From positions 1 through 36,454 of the forward strand of contig DASSAK010000005.1 of NCBI GenBank assembly GCA_035685445.1: a stretch of DNA of 36,454 bases, given 5' to 3'. The notes below the pieces were generated by a model. That model did no database searches. It saw nothing but the letters and a program-made list of their open reading frames with translations, and was not told the DNA's origin. The stretch is from DRGT01 sp035685445. Its GTDB lineage: Archaea > Thermoproteota > Nitrososphaeria > Nitrososphaerales > Nitrosopumilaceae. Each line of letters starts with the position of its first letter. Position 1 is the stretch's first letter. This document shows positions 7,891-16,162 of this stretch, piece by piece. The translations under genes and the position numbers were made by a program.

Positions 7891-9711
7891 TTGTCAAAGA
7901 TAGTAATAGATACTAGCATTATCATTAATGGCCAAATCATCAAGGAAGTTGAATCTGGTTCTCTTGAAAATGCAGAAATCATAGTACCGATGGCAGTTTT
8001 AGATGAGCTGCAATCCCAAGCTGCACAAAAAAAGGAACAAGGATTCATCGGCTTAGAAGAGTTAAAAAAACTGCAAGAAATTTCAAGCAAGCACGGACTT
8101 TCCATAAAGTTTGAAGGAAAGCGTCCCGATGTAAATGATGTTAGTTTAGCTAAACGCGGAAGAATTGATGCAATAATTCAAGATGTTGCAAAAAATACCC
8201 AAGCAGTTCTTTACACCTCAGATTATGCACAATCTCTTGTGGCTCAGGCAGAAGGAATCAATGTAAAATACAAAGAACCTGAATTAGATGAAAAAGAGTT
8301 AGAGTTTCTGAGATTTTTTGATGCACAAACAATGAGTGTGCACCTTAAAGAAGGACTGACACCATTTGCCAAAGTAGGAAAGCCTGGAGAATTTAATCTA
8401 ACAAAACTTGAAGACAAAGTTTTAACACGTGATTATTTGCACGACATTACGACACAAATTCTAGAGCGTACAAAAATTTCTGACTCTGGAAATATTGAAA
8501 TTTCAAAGCCAGGCGCTCTTGTAATTCAATATGAAAACTATAGAATAGCAATAACTCAACCTCCATTTTCAGAAGGATATGAAATTACAATTGTGCATCC
8601 TATTGTAAAGCTTGATCTAAATGAATACAATGTATCTGAAAAATTAATGTCAAGATTTTCTGAACGTGCAGAAGGAATTTTAATTTCTGGACCTCCGGGC
8701 TCTGGAAAAAGTACACTCGCATCAAGTCTTGCAAACTTTTATCATGGCGGAGGAAAAATTGTCAAAACATTCGAGTCTCCAAGAGACCTGCAAGTTGACT
8801 CTGGCATAACTCAGTACACAAGATTGGATGGGAGCTTTGAAAATTCCGCTGACATTCTTCTTTTGGTGAGGCCCGATTATACAATTTTTGATGAAGTAAG
8901 ACGACGAGAAGATTTTAGAATATTTTCTGACCTGAGACTAGCCGGGGTTGGCATGGTTGGAGTAGTGCATGCTAATTCCCCACTTGATGCAATTCAACGA
9001 TTCATAGGAAAAATTGAGCTTGGAATAATTCCAAATGTCTTAGATACAGTTGTTTTTGTAAAGGATGGAAAAGTTCTCAAAGTATACGAACTAGAATTAA
9101 AGGTCAAAGTTCCTTCAGGTATGATGGAGCAAGACTTGGCGCGTCCAGTTATTGAAATTCGAGATTTTGAAGATCACACTTTGGAGCATGAGATTTACAC
9201 ATTTGGTGAAGAAAACGTCATCGTTCCTGTTTCCAAAAAAGCATCAAGGTTTGGTGTAGGACAATTAGCTGAAGAAAAAGTAAAAGATGTATTCAAAAAA
9301 TTTGATCCTAGGGCAGAGGTTGAAATTCTATCTGAAAATAGCGTTAAAGTTAAAGTTGACAAACAAAACATCCCATCAATTATTGGCAAGGGCGGCTCTA
9401 CAATAAATGATTTAGAAAAACGACTCAAGGTACACATTGATGTAGTAGAAAAATCTCCCTCTGATGAAACTACTGCTGATTACGAGCTACCATTTACTTT
9501 TTCAGAATCAAAAACTGCAGTAATTCTTACAGTTAGTAGAGAATATACTGGAATGCATGCAGATGTTTATGTTGATGACAAGTACATCACTTCATCTCGA
9601 ATTGGAAGAAAAGGTCAAATAAAAATTCCAAGTCGCTCAGATGCTGCAAAACAATTAATGAAGTTTGCTTCATCGCAAAATGACATACATATTTTTCTCA
9701 AAGATTTTTAA
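7891..9711 (+). CDS. PIN-domain/ATPase/KH protein (PINA-like)
   Basis: A 606-residue protein with three parts. The N-terminal PIN nuclease fold (residues 1-130) has acidic residues in VIDTSIIING, DELQ and YTSDYAQ. A VirB11/PilT-type ATPase follows (Walker A GPPGSGKST at 267-275, Walker B FDE near 334). A KH-like RNA/DNA-binding segment has the GKGG loop near 498-502. Archaeal homologues include Sulfolobus PINA, reported to interact with the Holliday-junction resolvase Hjc and promote branch migration. The start is a TTG, supported by GATTTAAAG about 28 nt upstream. The 3' end overlaps the convergent regulator gene by 14 bases. Confidence 0.9.
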   Translation: MSKIVIDTSIIINGQIIKEVESGSLENAEIIVPMAVLDELQSQAAQKKEQGFIGLEELKKLQEISSKHGLSIKFEGKRPDVNDVSLAKRGRIDAIIQDVAKNTQAVLYTSDYAQSLVAQAEGINVKYKEPELDEKELEFLRFFDAQTMSVHLKEGLTPFAKVGKPGEFNLTKLEDKVLTRDYLHDITTQILERTKISDSGNIEISKPGALVIQYENYRIAITQPPFSEGYEITIVHPIVKLDLNEYNVSEKLMSRFSERAEGILISGPPGSGKSTLASSLANFYHGGGKIVKTFESPRDLQVDSGITQYTRLDGSFENSADILLLVRPDYTIFDEVRRREDFRIFSDLRLAGVGMVGVVHANSPLDAIQRFIGKIELGIIPNVLDTVVFVKDGKVLKVYELELKVKVPSGMMEQDLARPVIEIRDFEDHTLEHEIYTFGEENVIVPVSKKASRFGVGQLAEEKVKDVFKKFDPRAEVEILSENSVKVKVDKQNIPSIIGKGGSTINDLEKRLKVHIDVVEKSPSDETTADYELPFTFSESKTAVILTVSREYTGMHADVYVDDKYITSSRIGRKGQIKIPSRSDAAKQLMKFASSQNDIHIFLKDF

Positions 9712-10183
9712 AATTATCTAATATTTTTGGATTAGACTTTAGAAATGTAATGAATTTTCTTAATTGCTTTATTGTTTTAGGATTAAGATGATGTTCTATT
9801 CCTTCAGCATCTTGGTTTGCAGTATCATGGCTTACCCCTAAGATCTCAAAAAATTCTAACAAGATTCCATGTTTTTGACGAATGTTGTCTGCTATTTGTA
9901 CTCCCTTGGGTGTTAAATTAATCCCATGATATCTTTCATATTCCAAATAGCCATTCTCATCTAGTCGCTGCAGCATCTTTGTAACACTTGGAGCACTCAC
10001 ATCCATGTATCGTGAAATATCTAGTGTGGTAGCATACCCCTTTAGCTCCACCAGCTCTGAAATAACTTCGAGATAATCTTCCACTCTTGAGCTTGATGCA
10101 GTTTTCTCAGATTGATGTGCAGCCTTTATGGATTCTAATCTTTTGTTGTCTTTTTTCTTCACGTATCTTTGATTCACATACAC
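9698..10183 (-). CDS. DtxR/MntR-family metal-dependent repressor
   Basis: An N-terminal winged helix (RVEDYLEVISELVELKGYA, then MDVSAPSVTKMLQRLDENG) is followed by the DtxR dimerisation region with candidate metal ligands in RQKHGILLEFF and DAEGIEHHL. There is no C-terminal SH3-like domain, as in MntR. Family members repress metal uptake when loaded with Mn(II) or Fe(II). The longest frame starts at GTG 10183, but AAATTATATC at 10185-10194 suggests transcription begins near 10163, where an in-frame GTG (10162) would give a leaderless start; the first seven residues may not exist. Targets cannot be read from this window. Confidence 0.88.
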   Translation of the reverse strand: MYVNQRYVKKKDNKRLESIKAAHQSEKTASSSRVEDYLEVISELVELKGYATTLDISRYMDVSAPSVTKMLQRLDENGYLEYERYHGINLTPKGVQIADNIRQKHGILLEFFEILGVSHDTANQDAEGIEHHLNPKTIKQLRKFITFLKSNPKILDNFKNL

Positions 10184-10302
10184 TGATATAATTTCATGCC
10201 TAAAATCACGCGGTCTTTAATCAGGTGATAGATTGTTGACTACAGAGTAACCGAACTTGATCTTTGAATTTTAACTAATTTTTCAAAAATAAGAATAAGA
10301 AC

Positions 10303-10653
10303 ATGGAGGACGCATTAACAAGGAAGGTTGCACAGCTTAGAGCCTACTCTGGTTCTGTAAAAAGAAGAAATAGCATGTATTGTGATATTGCTAAAATTCA
10401 TGACAGAAACACTGCAAAATCACTGGGCGCTTTGCATAAATCTCCTGCACCTGGAAAAAAGCTTCAAAAAATTGGTTTTATCATGCTTTGGGTTCCAGAA
10501 CCAACAGGAGTAACATGCGCAATAGGCGGACCAATGATTCTAGCAGGCAGATATCTTGATAAAACATACAATGGTGCAACCATAGAAGACATAGGACACC
10601 AAACACGTTCTGCCTCATCATCCATAAGTGATTTTAAAAATTCACTTTTGTAA
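10303..10653 (+). CDS. Unknown 116-residue protein
   Basis: Not recognised. The N-terminal half is basic and helical with a YCD motif. Residues around 60-88 are hydrophobic (GFIMLWVPEP, then GGPMILAG), possibly a hairpin or peripheral membrane segment, and the C-terminus is Ser-rich. ATTTTAACTA about 30 nt before ATG supports its own promoter. It stands alone between the divergent metal regulator and a DUF192 gene. Codon use resembles its neighbours. Confidence 0.7.
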   Translation: MEDALTRKVAQLRAYSGSVKRRNSMYCDIAKIHDRNTAKSLGALHKSPAPGKKLQKIGFIMLWVPEPTGVTCAIGGPMILAGRYLDKTYNGATIEDIGHQTRSASSSISDFKNSLL

Positions 10654-10693
10654 ATTTACTTTAGTTTTTAAAGGAAAATAATTCCTACAAAGC

Positions 10694-11188
10694 ATGCCAA
10701 CAAGACTTCAAGTAATAATTCCAATTTCTATTGCCGCATTCATAATTGGAATTTTTGGAATACTAACAATTCCAAGTGATTCAAAATTAGAGACAGTTAA
10801 TTTTCCAATGGGCACAATAAAGATTGATGACAAAGTCCTCCAAGTGCAAATTGCCGACACTGAGCCTAGTCGAGTCCGTGGTTTGATGTTTCAAGAAAAG
10901 CTTCCTTATGATCAAGGGATGTTTTTTGTTTTTGATAACCCTGGAACATATTCTATGTGGATGTTAAACATGCAGTTTTCTTTAGACATTATTTGGTTTG
11001 ATAGTGACGGAAACGTAATTCACATTGAAGAAAATGTTCCCCCTTGCAAATCTGCACTTGAAACAGTAACTTGCAGTGGAGTAAATCCAGGTACTGATAA
11101 GGCATTATATGTTCTTGAAGTAACTTCGGGATTTGTTGATAAATTTGGTGTTACTGAAAATTCTGTTCTTGAAATAATTTCAATCTAG
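10694..11188 (+). CDS. Membrane-anchored DUF192 protein
   Basis: Residues 8-27 form a signal anchor. The rest is a DUF192 domain with its standard blocks: RGLMFQEKLPYDQGMFFVF, YSMWMLNMQFSLDIIWFD, and a VIHIEENVPPC stretch. The domain is predicted to face outside the cell. Molecular function of DUF192 is not established. A Cys pair (PPC and VTC) could form a disulfide outside the cell, which is inference. The TSUP permease gene follows on the same strand with its own TATA-like element. Confidence 0.92.
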   Translation: MPTRLQVIIPISIAAFIIGIFGILTIPSDSKLETVNFPMGTIKIDDKVLQVQIADTEPSRVRGLMFQEKLPYDQGMFFVFDNPGTYSMWMLNMQFSLDIIWFDSDGNVIHIEENVPPCKSALETVTCSGVNPGTDKALYVLEVTSGFVDKFGVTENSVLEIISI

Positions 11189-11224
11189 TTATATAGACTA
11201 GAATACTTTGTTTTTAGGTTCACA

Positions 11225-11983
11225 ATGATTGAAGAATTATGGTTAATCCCTTTAGGATTTGTAGCAGGGGTATTGGGCTCTATGATTGGTTTGGGTGGTG
11301 GAATAATAGTGGTGCCAGTTTTAACTTTTGCAGGATTTTCTCCAACACTTGCTGCAAGCAACAGTTTGTTTGCAGCATTTAGCAATGCAATAGCGTCAAC
11401 AATTTCCTATTCTAGGCAAAAAAGAATAGAATACTCTATTGGCTTAAAGTTGGGATTATTATCTGTTCCAGGAACAATTCTTGGCGCATACATCTCTGCT
11501 GATGTGACTCCAGGAATATTCAAAATACTTTTTGGGTTGGTGCTTATTTCATCTGCAGCCTACATTTTTTTGAAAAGAAAAATAGAATCTCGGCAAATTA
11601 ACACATCAAAGCAGGTAATGCTTTTAGCTATTGGGGCTAGTTTTTTTGCAGGAATTATTTCTAGCTTTTTTGGAATTGGTGGCGGAATAATTTTTGTTCC
11701 ATTGATGGTTGTAGCCATGGGAATGGGAATGAAAAATGCTGCTCCTACATCTCAGTTGATTTTGCTTTTTGCATCATTTTCTGGATTAGTAACTCACAGC
11801 ATATTGGGCCATCCGGATTATTTTCAGTCGCTTTTGTTGGCAATTGGAGCATTTGCAGGTGGTTTGATTGGAGCAAGACTGTCTCTTGAAATAAAAGAAA
11901 AAGGACTACAAATTCTAGTTTCTATAGTGATTGTGGCTGCTGCAGTAAAGTTGTTTTTTGATTCAGTTGAAAACTTGTTCTAG
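11225..11983 (+). CDS. TSUP-family permease (TauE/SafE-like)
   Basis: A 252-residue protein with about eight membrane helices in two related halves. Each half opens with the TSUP glycine signature: GMIGLGGGIIVVP-like at residues 19-31 and FGIGGGIIFVPL near 154-165. The family exports or imports sulfite, sulfoacetate and other small organosulfur anions; the substrate here is unknown. TTATATAG lies about 31 nt before the ATG. The stop overlaps the convergent MaoC-like gene by four bases (CTAG). Confidence 0.9.
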   Translation: MIEELWLIPLGFVAGVLGSMIGLGGGIIVVPVLTFAGFSPTLAASNSLFAAFSNAIASTISYSRQKRIEYSIGLKLGLLSVPGTILGAYISADVTPGIFKILFGLVLISSAAYIFLKRKIESRQINTSKQVMLLAIGASFFAGIISSFFGIGGGIIFVPLMVVAMGMGMKNAAPTSQLILLFASFSGLVTHSILGHPDYFQSLLLAIGAFAGGLIGARLSLEIKEKGLQILVSIVIVAAAVKLFFDSVENLF

Positions 11984-12432
11984 TATTTAGGCGGCTCTTT
12001 TTTTATTCTGTAAAGATTTTTTTTTGAAACAACGACTAGTTCCCCATCTTGTTTTTTTCCTTCAAAGTCAACCTCAATTTTTCCAAAATCATCATCAACT
12101 TCTTCTTTTCCCGATATCGTAAATTTAATTTTTAGTACCTCATCAACATAGAGTGGTTTAAGAAATCTAGTGTTTCTATTTTTCCAATCAGAATCTCCAT
12201 CTGTTCCAATAAAAACTAGCAAGTTTCCATAAATCTGACTCAATCTTGTAAACTCACCTTCCATTCGTGATAAAATGGCTCTTCCTGAAACCAAATGTTT
12301 TTCATTATTTGAATTATCTAAAAGTACATTTTTCACACGCGAAAAATTAAGATAAGAATCTAATTCTTTTGCAGAAATGCTACACGTTGAAAAAAATTCC
12401 TCTCCTACTTTAAAATCAGAAAATTTTTTCAT
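11980..12432 (-). CDS. MaoC-like hotdog-fold protein
   Basis: A 150-residue protein. The opening FSDFKVGEEFFSTCSISAKEL and the later RFLKPLYVDEVLKIKFTISG match single-domain MaoC/FAS1B-type dehydratases. The expected D-x-N-P-x-H catalytic signature is not clear (DNSNNEKHL occurs in that place), so activity is uncertain. Its ATG follows the TAA of the tandem-SDR gene with no base between, which makes coupled translation very likely. Reductase plus hydratase suggests successive steps on a short acyl-CoA or acyl carrier substrate; this is inference. Confidence 0.75.
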   Translation of the reverse strand: MKKFSDFKVGEEFFSTCSISAKELDSYLNFSRVKNVLLDNSNNEKHLVSGRAILSRMEGEFTRLSQIYGNLLVFIGTDGDSDWKNRNTRFLKPLYVDEVLKIKFTISGKEEVDDDFGKIEVDFEGKKQDGELVVVSKKNLYRIKKEPPKY

Positions 12433-14205
12433 TTATCTTTCTTCATCAACACAAAAAATAACTGTGCCTGAAGATGGTGCATATTCAGAAACAAAATAGT
12501 TTATGGCCTGAACAATGTTTTCATTTTTTGGCTCTTTGCCATCTACGGTTCCCGGTAAAACCAAAAAGGCTCTTGTTTTTGATTTTAAAACATCACTTAA
12601 TTCTTGATTAAGAGTTGTTGTAAATGGTCTTAATGCCCCACGGAAAACCTCAATAGCTGCCCTTTGTATGCCAGAAAGTTTCCCTGCAGGCAAGTCTGGG
12701 CCAATTGTTACTATTGCACCTGTCTTGTCTTTGAACAATCTAGGATCTGCTCCACCATTTGGAACAAAATGGTTTAGTGCTCGTTGAATTACAGTTGCAG
12801 GAGTATTGATGAACTTGTCAACTAGCTCATCCCATTCTTTTCTAGATAATTCCACAAGTTTTGAAATTTGAGGAAGATTTCCTGTAATGTTTACTACTGC
12901 AGCAATTTCGCCTTGGCCTTTTGCAGCCTCCATCAACCTGTCAATCTCTTCAGGATTTTTTAGATTAATTATATGAGAATGAAATTTTGAACTAATCGAC
13001 TCCTGAATTTCTTTTGAACAACTATCAGAAATTAGACAAACTGCCTTGCCTCCATTTTTTTCAATATTTTGCGCCAAAAACTCAACACGCTCTGCATCTG
13101 TTTTGTCTGTGGCATTAATTGTAAAAACCACAACTTTGGAGCTAAAGTCTGGCTGGTGAACCGATGGAGTTGATGTTGCAACGTGTGGTCGAACTGGATA
13201 AAACACTCTGTCTCCTGGAATAACTTTGCCGTTTAGAATTTTTGCTTGCTCATCATCACAAAGAGTGAGAACAGTTTTTGCTACTTGAGCTTGTGAGAGA
13301 AACTGTTGGTCTGCAATCATTCTTGATGTATTTTTTTGAATCTTTTCAGCTACGGTTTTAATTTTATCAAGCAGGTTTGTCAGTGTTTCAGTGTGTTTTT
13401 TTGCATCTCCACCTTTTGCTTTGGTTAAATTCTCTGCAGCCTTTGCAATTCCTTCTTTTATGACGTTTTCATCTTCTCCTAACAATGGAACTATTTCTTT
13501 ATTCACTGTTTCAACTTCAACTGGATTCAAATCTTCAAAACCACTAACTCTCAAAAATTCTGATGCTGCCTTTGGATAAACTGTCTTGTAAATTCTATCA
13601 GAATGAACTGGTCCAGGATTTGTGGCAATAGAGATTACGCCTTTATCTGCTAGTTCCCAAGACATCGCTTCAGCTAATCGGTTCTTTGCTCCTTGAGAAG
13701 CAGTATAAGGATCTCTAAAACGATAAGGACGTTGTTCTAATGGCCTTTCTTCTGCAAAAAATGTAGAAATTGTAATAATTTTTCCGCCCTCTTTCATTAC
13801 TCGTAGGGCTTGAACCGAAGTCCAAAAGGTACCTGTTAGGTGAATTGCTACAGTACTTTTGAATTCTTCAAGAGATGAATTTGCAAAGCATGTAACTGGC
13901 CCTGAAACACCGGCATTGTTTACAACAATGTCTACATCTGTGTTTGACTCTTTTAGTGAATCAAACATTTTTGTCACTGCAGATTCATCACTAACATCAA
14001 CACCAGGAAAAATTTTTACAAACCCATTACTTTGAGCCTTTGAAATTATTTCTTCAAGTTCTTTTGCAGCTTCTTCTAGCGGTTCTTTTCTTCTTCCAAG
14101 GATAATTACACTTGCTCCGTTTTCTGCAAATTTCTCAGAAATTGCTTTTCCAATTCCGGTTCCACTTCCAGTTACCAGAGCTACTTTTCCTTGAAACTTT
14201 AGCAT
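12433..14205 (-). CDS. Tandem short-chain dehydrogenase, similar to one half of Chloroflexus malonyl-CoA reductase
   Basis: A 590-residue fusion of two SDR folds. The first (1-260) has an intact nucleotide loop (TGSGTGIG, 12-19), NNAG, and Ser147 in ISTFF; the tyrosine (Y167) is followed by T-A-S-Q, so the catalytic lysine is glutamine (Q171). A helical insert (about 230-320) leads to a second Rossmann unit (340-590) lacking NNAG and YxxxK. This layout, the long Ser-to-Tyr spacing, the PGPVHSDRI block and the arrangement of the second unit recall one half of bifunctional malonyl-CoA reductase. A role in the 3-hydroxypropionate part of carbon fixation is a hypothesis; another acyl or sugar reductase is possible. 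ATG 14205 chosen over TTG 14211 because a TATA-like ATTAAATAAT lies 28 nt away. Confidence 0.85.
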   Translation of the reverse strand: MLKFQGKVALVTGSGTGIGKAISEKFAENGASVIILGRRKEPLEEAAKELEEIISKAQSNGFVKIFPGVDVSDESAVTKMFDSLKESNTDVDIVVNNAGVSGPVTCFANSSLEEFKSTVAIHLTGTFWTSVQALRVMKEGGKIITISTFFAEERPLEQRPYRFRDPYTASQGAKNRLAEAMSWELADKGVISIATNPGPVHSDRIYKTVYPKAASEFLRVSGFEDLNPVEVETVNKEIVPLLGEDENVIKEGIAKAAENLTKAKGGDAKKHTETLTNLLDKIKTVAEKIQKNTSRMIADQQFLSQAQVAKTVLTLCDDEQAKILNGKVIPGDRVFYPVRPHVATSTPSVHQPDFSSKVVVFTINATDKTDAERVEFLAQNIEKNGGKAVCLISDSCSKEIQESISSKFHSHIINLKNPEEIDRLMEAAKGQGEIAAVVNITGNLPQISKLVELSRKEWDELVDKFINTPATVIQRALNHFVPNGGADPRLFKDKTGAIVTIGPDLPAGKLSGIQRAAIEVFRGALRPFTTTLNQELSDVLKSKTRAFLVLPGTVDGKEPKNENIVQAINYFVSEYAPSSGTVIFCVDEER

Positions 14206-14303
14206 AGACAAAAATTTCTAACTAACGTATTATTTAATTGGATTGATATTTGCAAACAAAAACTCTTGATATCTTTATTTGTGGGTGATATTTATGATTC
14301 GTA

Positions 14304-14540
14304 ATGCATGATACAGAACCTGAAACTTTTGTTTTAAAAACTGAACCACAGAAATTTGCAGAAAAATTGGCCGAGATCGGTATAGAATCACAACCAAAAG
14401 AAATAGGTTCTGATGAAATTGAATCAAGAGACTTCTTCAGTAGATATTTTTCTCAAGCACCAAGGATGATTACTAATCGAGGATGTCTTGAACCAAAAAA
14501 CTGCAACATAGACGTAATTCAGATTATCCAAAAGGGGTGA
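14304..14540 (+). CDS. Unknown 78-residue acidic protein
   Basis: Not recognised. No signal peptide or membrane segment. The middle contains SRDFFSRYFSQAPRMITNRGC, and two cysteines lie in CLEPKNC, which could bind metal or form a disulfide. GATATCTTTA about 29 nt before the ATG suggests a leaderless start. The next gene begins one base after the stop codon and shares an obvious operon with this one. Confidence 0.7.
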   Translation: MHDTEPETFVLKTEPQKFAEKLAEIGIESQPKEIGSDEIESRDFFSRYFSQAPRMITNRGCLEPKNCNIDVIQIIQKG

Positions 14541-14541
14541 G

Positions 14542-14913
14542 ATGATGCAGGATCCTAATTTAGCTCCATGGGGTGCACAAGACAGATTTCAAGCGCATTT
14601 TATTGTTAGAAAAACTGGAAATCCGTTAGACTTTACCGCAAGAACCGTTCTTTCAACCGAAGGACATTTTCGTTTTAAAAAAGTCAAAGGTGTGAAATGG
14701 AATGGAGGTAAAATCGCTGATGTCTTAAACCAAGATGGCGAACTAAATGATCTAATTTCAAAACAATCTGTAAATGACGCAACAATCTTTGTTGAACCCA
14801 CAGAAAAAGAAGTACGTATCCATGGAAAATGGAAAAACCACTTTGATTTTGGAATTACAAAAGAAATGTTTCAAATTTATGACAAAATAGCAGGTCACAT
14901 AAAGTCGCTTTAG
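14542..14913 (+). CDS. Unknown 123-residue protein
   Basis: Not recognised by family. The sequence is beta-rich: QAHFIVRKTG, then EGHFRFKKVKGVKW, ATIFVEPTEKEVRIHGKW and a final helix. It starts at a double ATG preceded by AAGGGGTGAG, a strong Shine-Dalgarno sequence lying over the end of the upstream gene, as expected for an internal gene of an operon where leaderless initiation cannot work. The stop overlaps the convergent tRNA endonuclease gene by four bases (TTAG). Confidence 0.75.
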   Translation: MMQDPNLAPWGAQDRFQAHFIVRKTGNPLDFTARTVLSTEGHFRFKKVKGVKWNGGKIADVLNQDGELNDLISKQSVNDATIFVEPTEKEVRIHGKWKNHFDFGITKEMFQIYDKIAGHIKSL

Positions 14914-15446
14914 GCTTTCCACCAATCTAGAGCCAAATAATCTACTTTGTCCTTTCCATTTGATATTGCTAAAATGAATTGCTTTCTTACAGTTGACGCT
15001 AATCTTCCTGCAAGTACAACTCCTGTAGTTGCTATCGAATCTCGCTTGTTGTACACTTGAACTAGATAAGGCGCATGATCTATGCCAGGACCCTTTTGAT
15101 ATACTGCAAAATCACAACCAAATTTTATTCCTGGATTTACAATGTATCCTTTATCTCTAAAGTTTTTGTAAACAAGATATTTCTCATCAAAGTCATGATA
15201 CTCGTCTCTACAGTTTTTTAGCATTTCTTTTTTGGTTACTTTCTTTTTTGATTTGTAAATTGTAATTTTTTTCTTTTCAAACAAATAAAATCCTTCAATT
15301 AAATCTAAAATTAATGGTGCATCAATCTCTTCAGGTTTTGGTTTTGGAATCCCGATAGGTTTTCCATAATATCCTTGACTAAAAAGTTTTTTAGAATTTT
15401 CAATATCCCAAACTATTATACGATTTTCTACTAATTCACTTTTCAA
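14910..15446 (-). CDS. endA: tRNA-splicing endonuclease
   Basis: Cuts bulge-helix-bulge introns out of pre-tRNA and helps process pre-rRNA. The C-terminal nuclease domain has the catalytic triad at the expected places: Y116 (GCDFAVYQKGPGIDHAPY), H124 and K155 (STVRKQF); the N-terminal domain occupies about residues 1-70. At 178 residues it is the short form that assembles as a homotetramer in other archaea. It starts at a TTG one base after the stop of the DUF47 gene, so the two form an operon. Confidence 0.95.
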   Translation of the reverse strand: MKSELVENRIIVWDIENSKKLFSQGYYGKPIGIPKPKPEEIDAPLILDLIEGFYLFEKKKITIYKSKKKVTKKEMLKNCRDEYHDFDEKYLVYKNFRDKGYIVNPGIKFGCDFAVYQKGPGIDHAPYLVQVYNKRDSIATTGVVLAGRLASTVRKQFILAISNGKDKVDYLALDWWKA

Positions 15447-15447
15447 G

Positions 15448-16101
15448 CTAGAGACTCAATGCTAACAAAATAAAAGAATCAGAAATACGTTGACATTTGT
15501 CTGCCATTTCCTCAACTCCTTCAATAACATCTTTCAAAAGCAAAAGTTCTTTGTTGTTTGTAATGTCTGTGAGAATTTTTATTTCTGCCTCTCGATATTT
15601 CTTGTCAATTTCTCTTTCAATGGACTGGGTTTCTTGGGCAAGGTCAATTGCACTTCCAGTATTGGTGTTTAAACTACGTATGACTTCGTTAAGTTTGTAG
15701 ATTTCATCTACTACAAGTTCAATTAATTTTGTAAGTTCCTTGTCAAATTTAGAATTTTTTAGTGTTGATGCTTTAACATTTGAAAGCTTAAAGGCAATTC
15801 CAGTGATATATCCTGCAATTTCATCCATCGTATAAGCAGTGTTGAGAAGATTTTCTCTATTCATTATTAATCCGCCAACCTCTGCAACCTCTCTTGTGAT
15901 TTTTCGGCGAAGATTTTCTACTTCATCTTCAATTGTTGACATGTGCTCTAATGCATTTTTGATTCCTGTCTTGTCTTTTTTTACCATAAGATCAGGTAAG
16001 GTGGCTAATTCTCTTGAAGCATTTAAAATTCTATTAATTTCATCTTGCAAAACTGCAATCGCTTTTCGTTTTGCCTGGACCTCGAGTTCCCCACTATACA
16101 T
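15448..16101 (-). CDS. DUF47/PhoU-like helical protein
   Basis: A 217-residue, entirely helical protein with acidic metal-binding-type positions on repeated helices (TMDEIAGYITGI and EGVEEMADKCQRI), the hallmark of the PhoU-related DUF47 family. These proteins usually accompany Pit-type phosphate permeases and modulate them; no permease gene is next to it here. Instead it precedes endA with one base between stop and start. Its partner must be encoded elsewhere. Confidence 0.87.
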   Translation of the reverse strand: MYSGELEVQAKRKAIAVLQDEINRILNASRELATLPDLMVKKDKTGIKNALEHMSTIEDEVENLRRKITREVAEVGGLIMNRENLLNTAYTMDEIAGYITGIAFKLSNVKASTLKNSKFDKELTKLIELVVDEIYKLNEVIRSLNTNTGSAIDLAQETQSIEREIDKKYREAEIKILTDITNNKELLLLKDVIEGVEEMADKCQRISDSFILLALSL

Positions 16102-16162
16102 TTTCAGAAATTCCTAATTTTGTGACTATAATTAAATCATTTGTCTTGTGAATTCATGAAAT

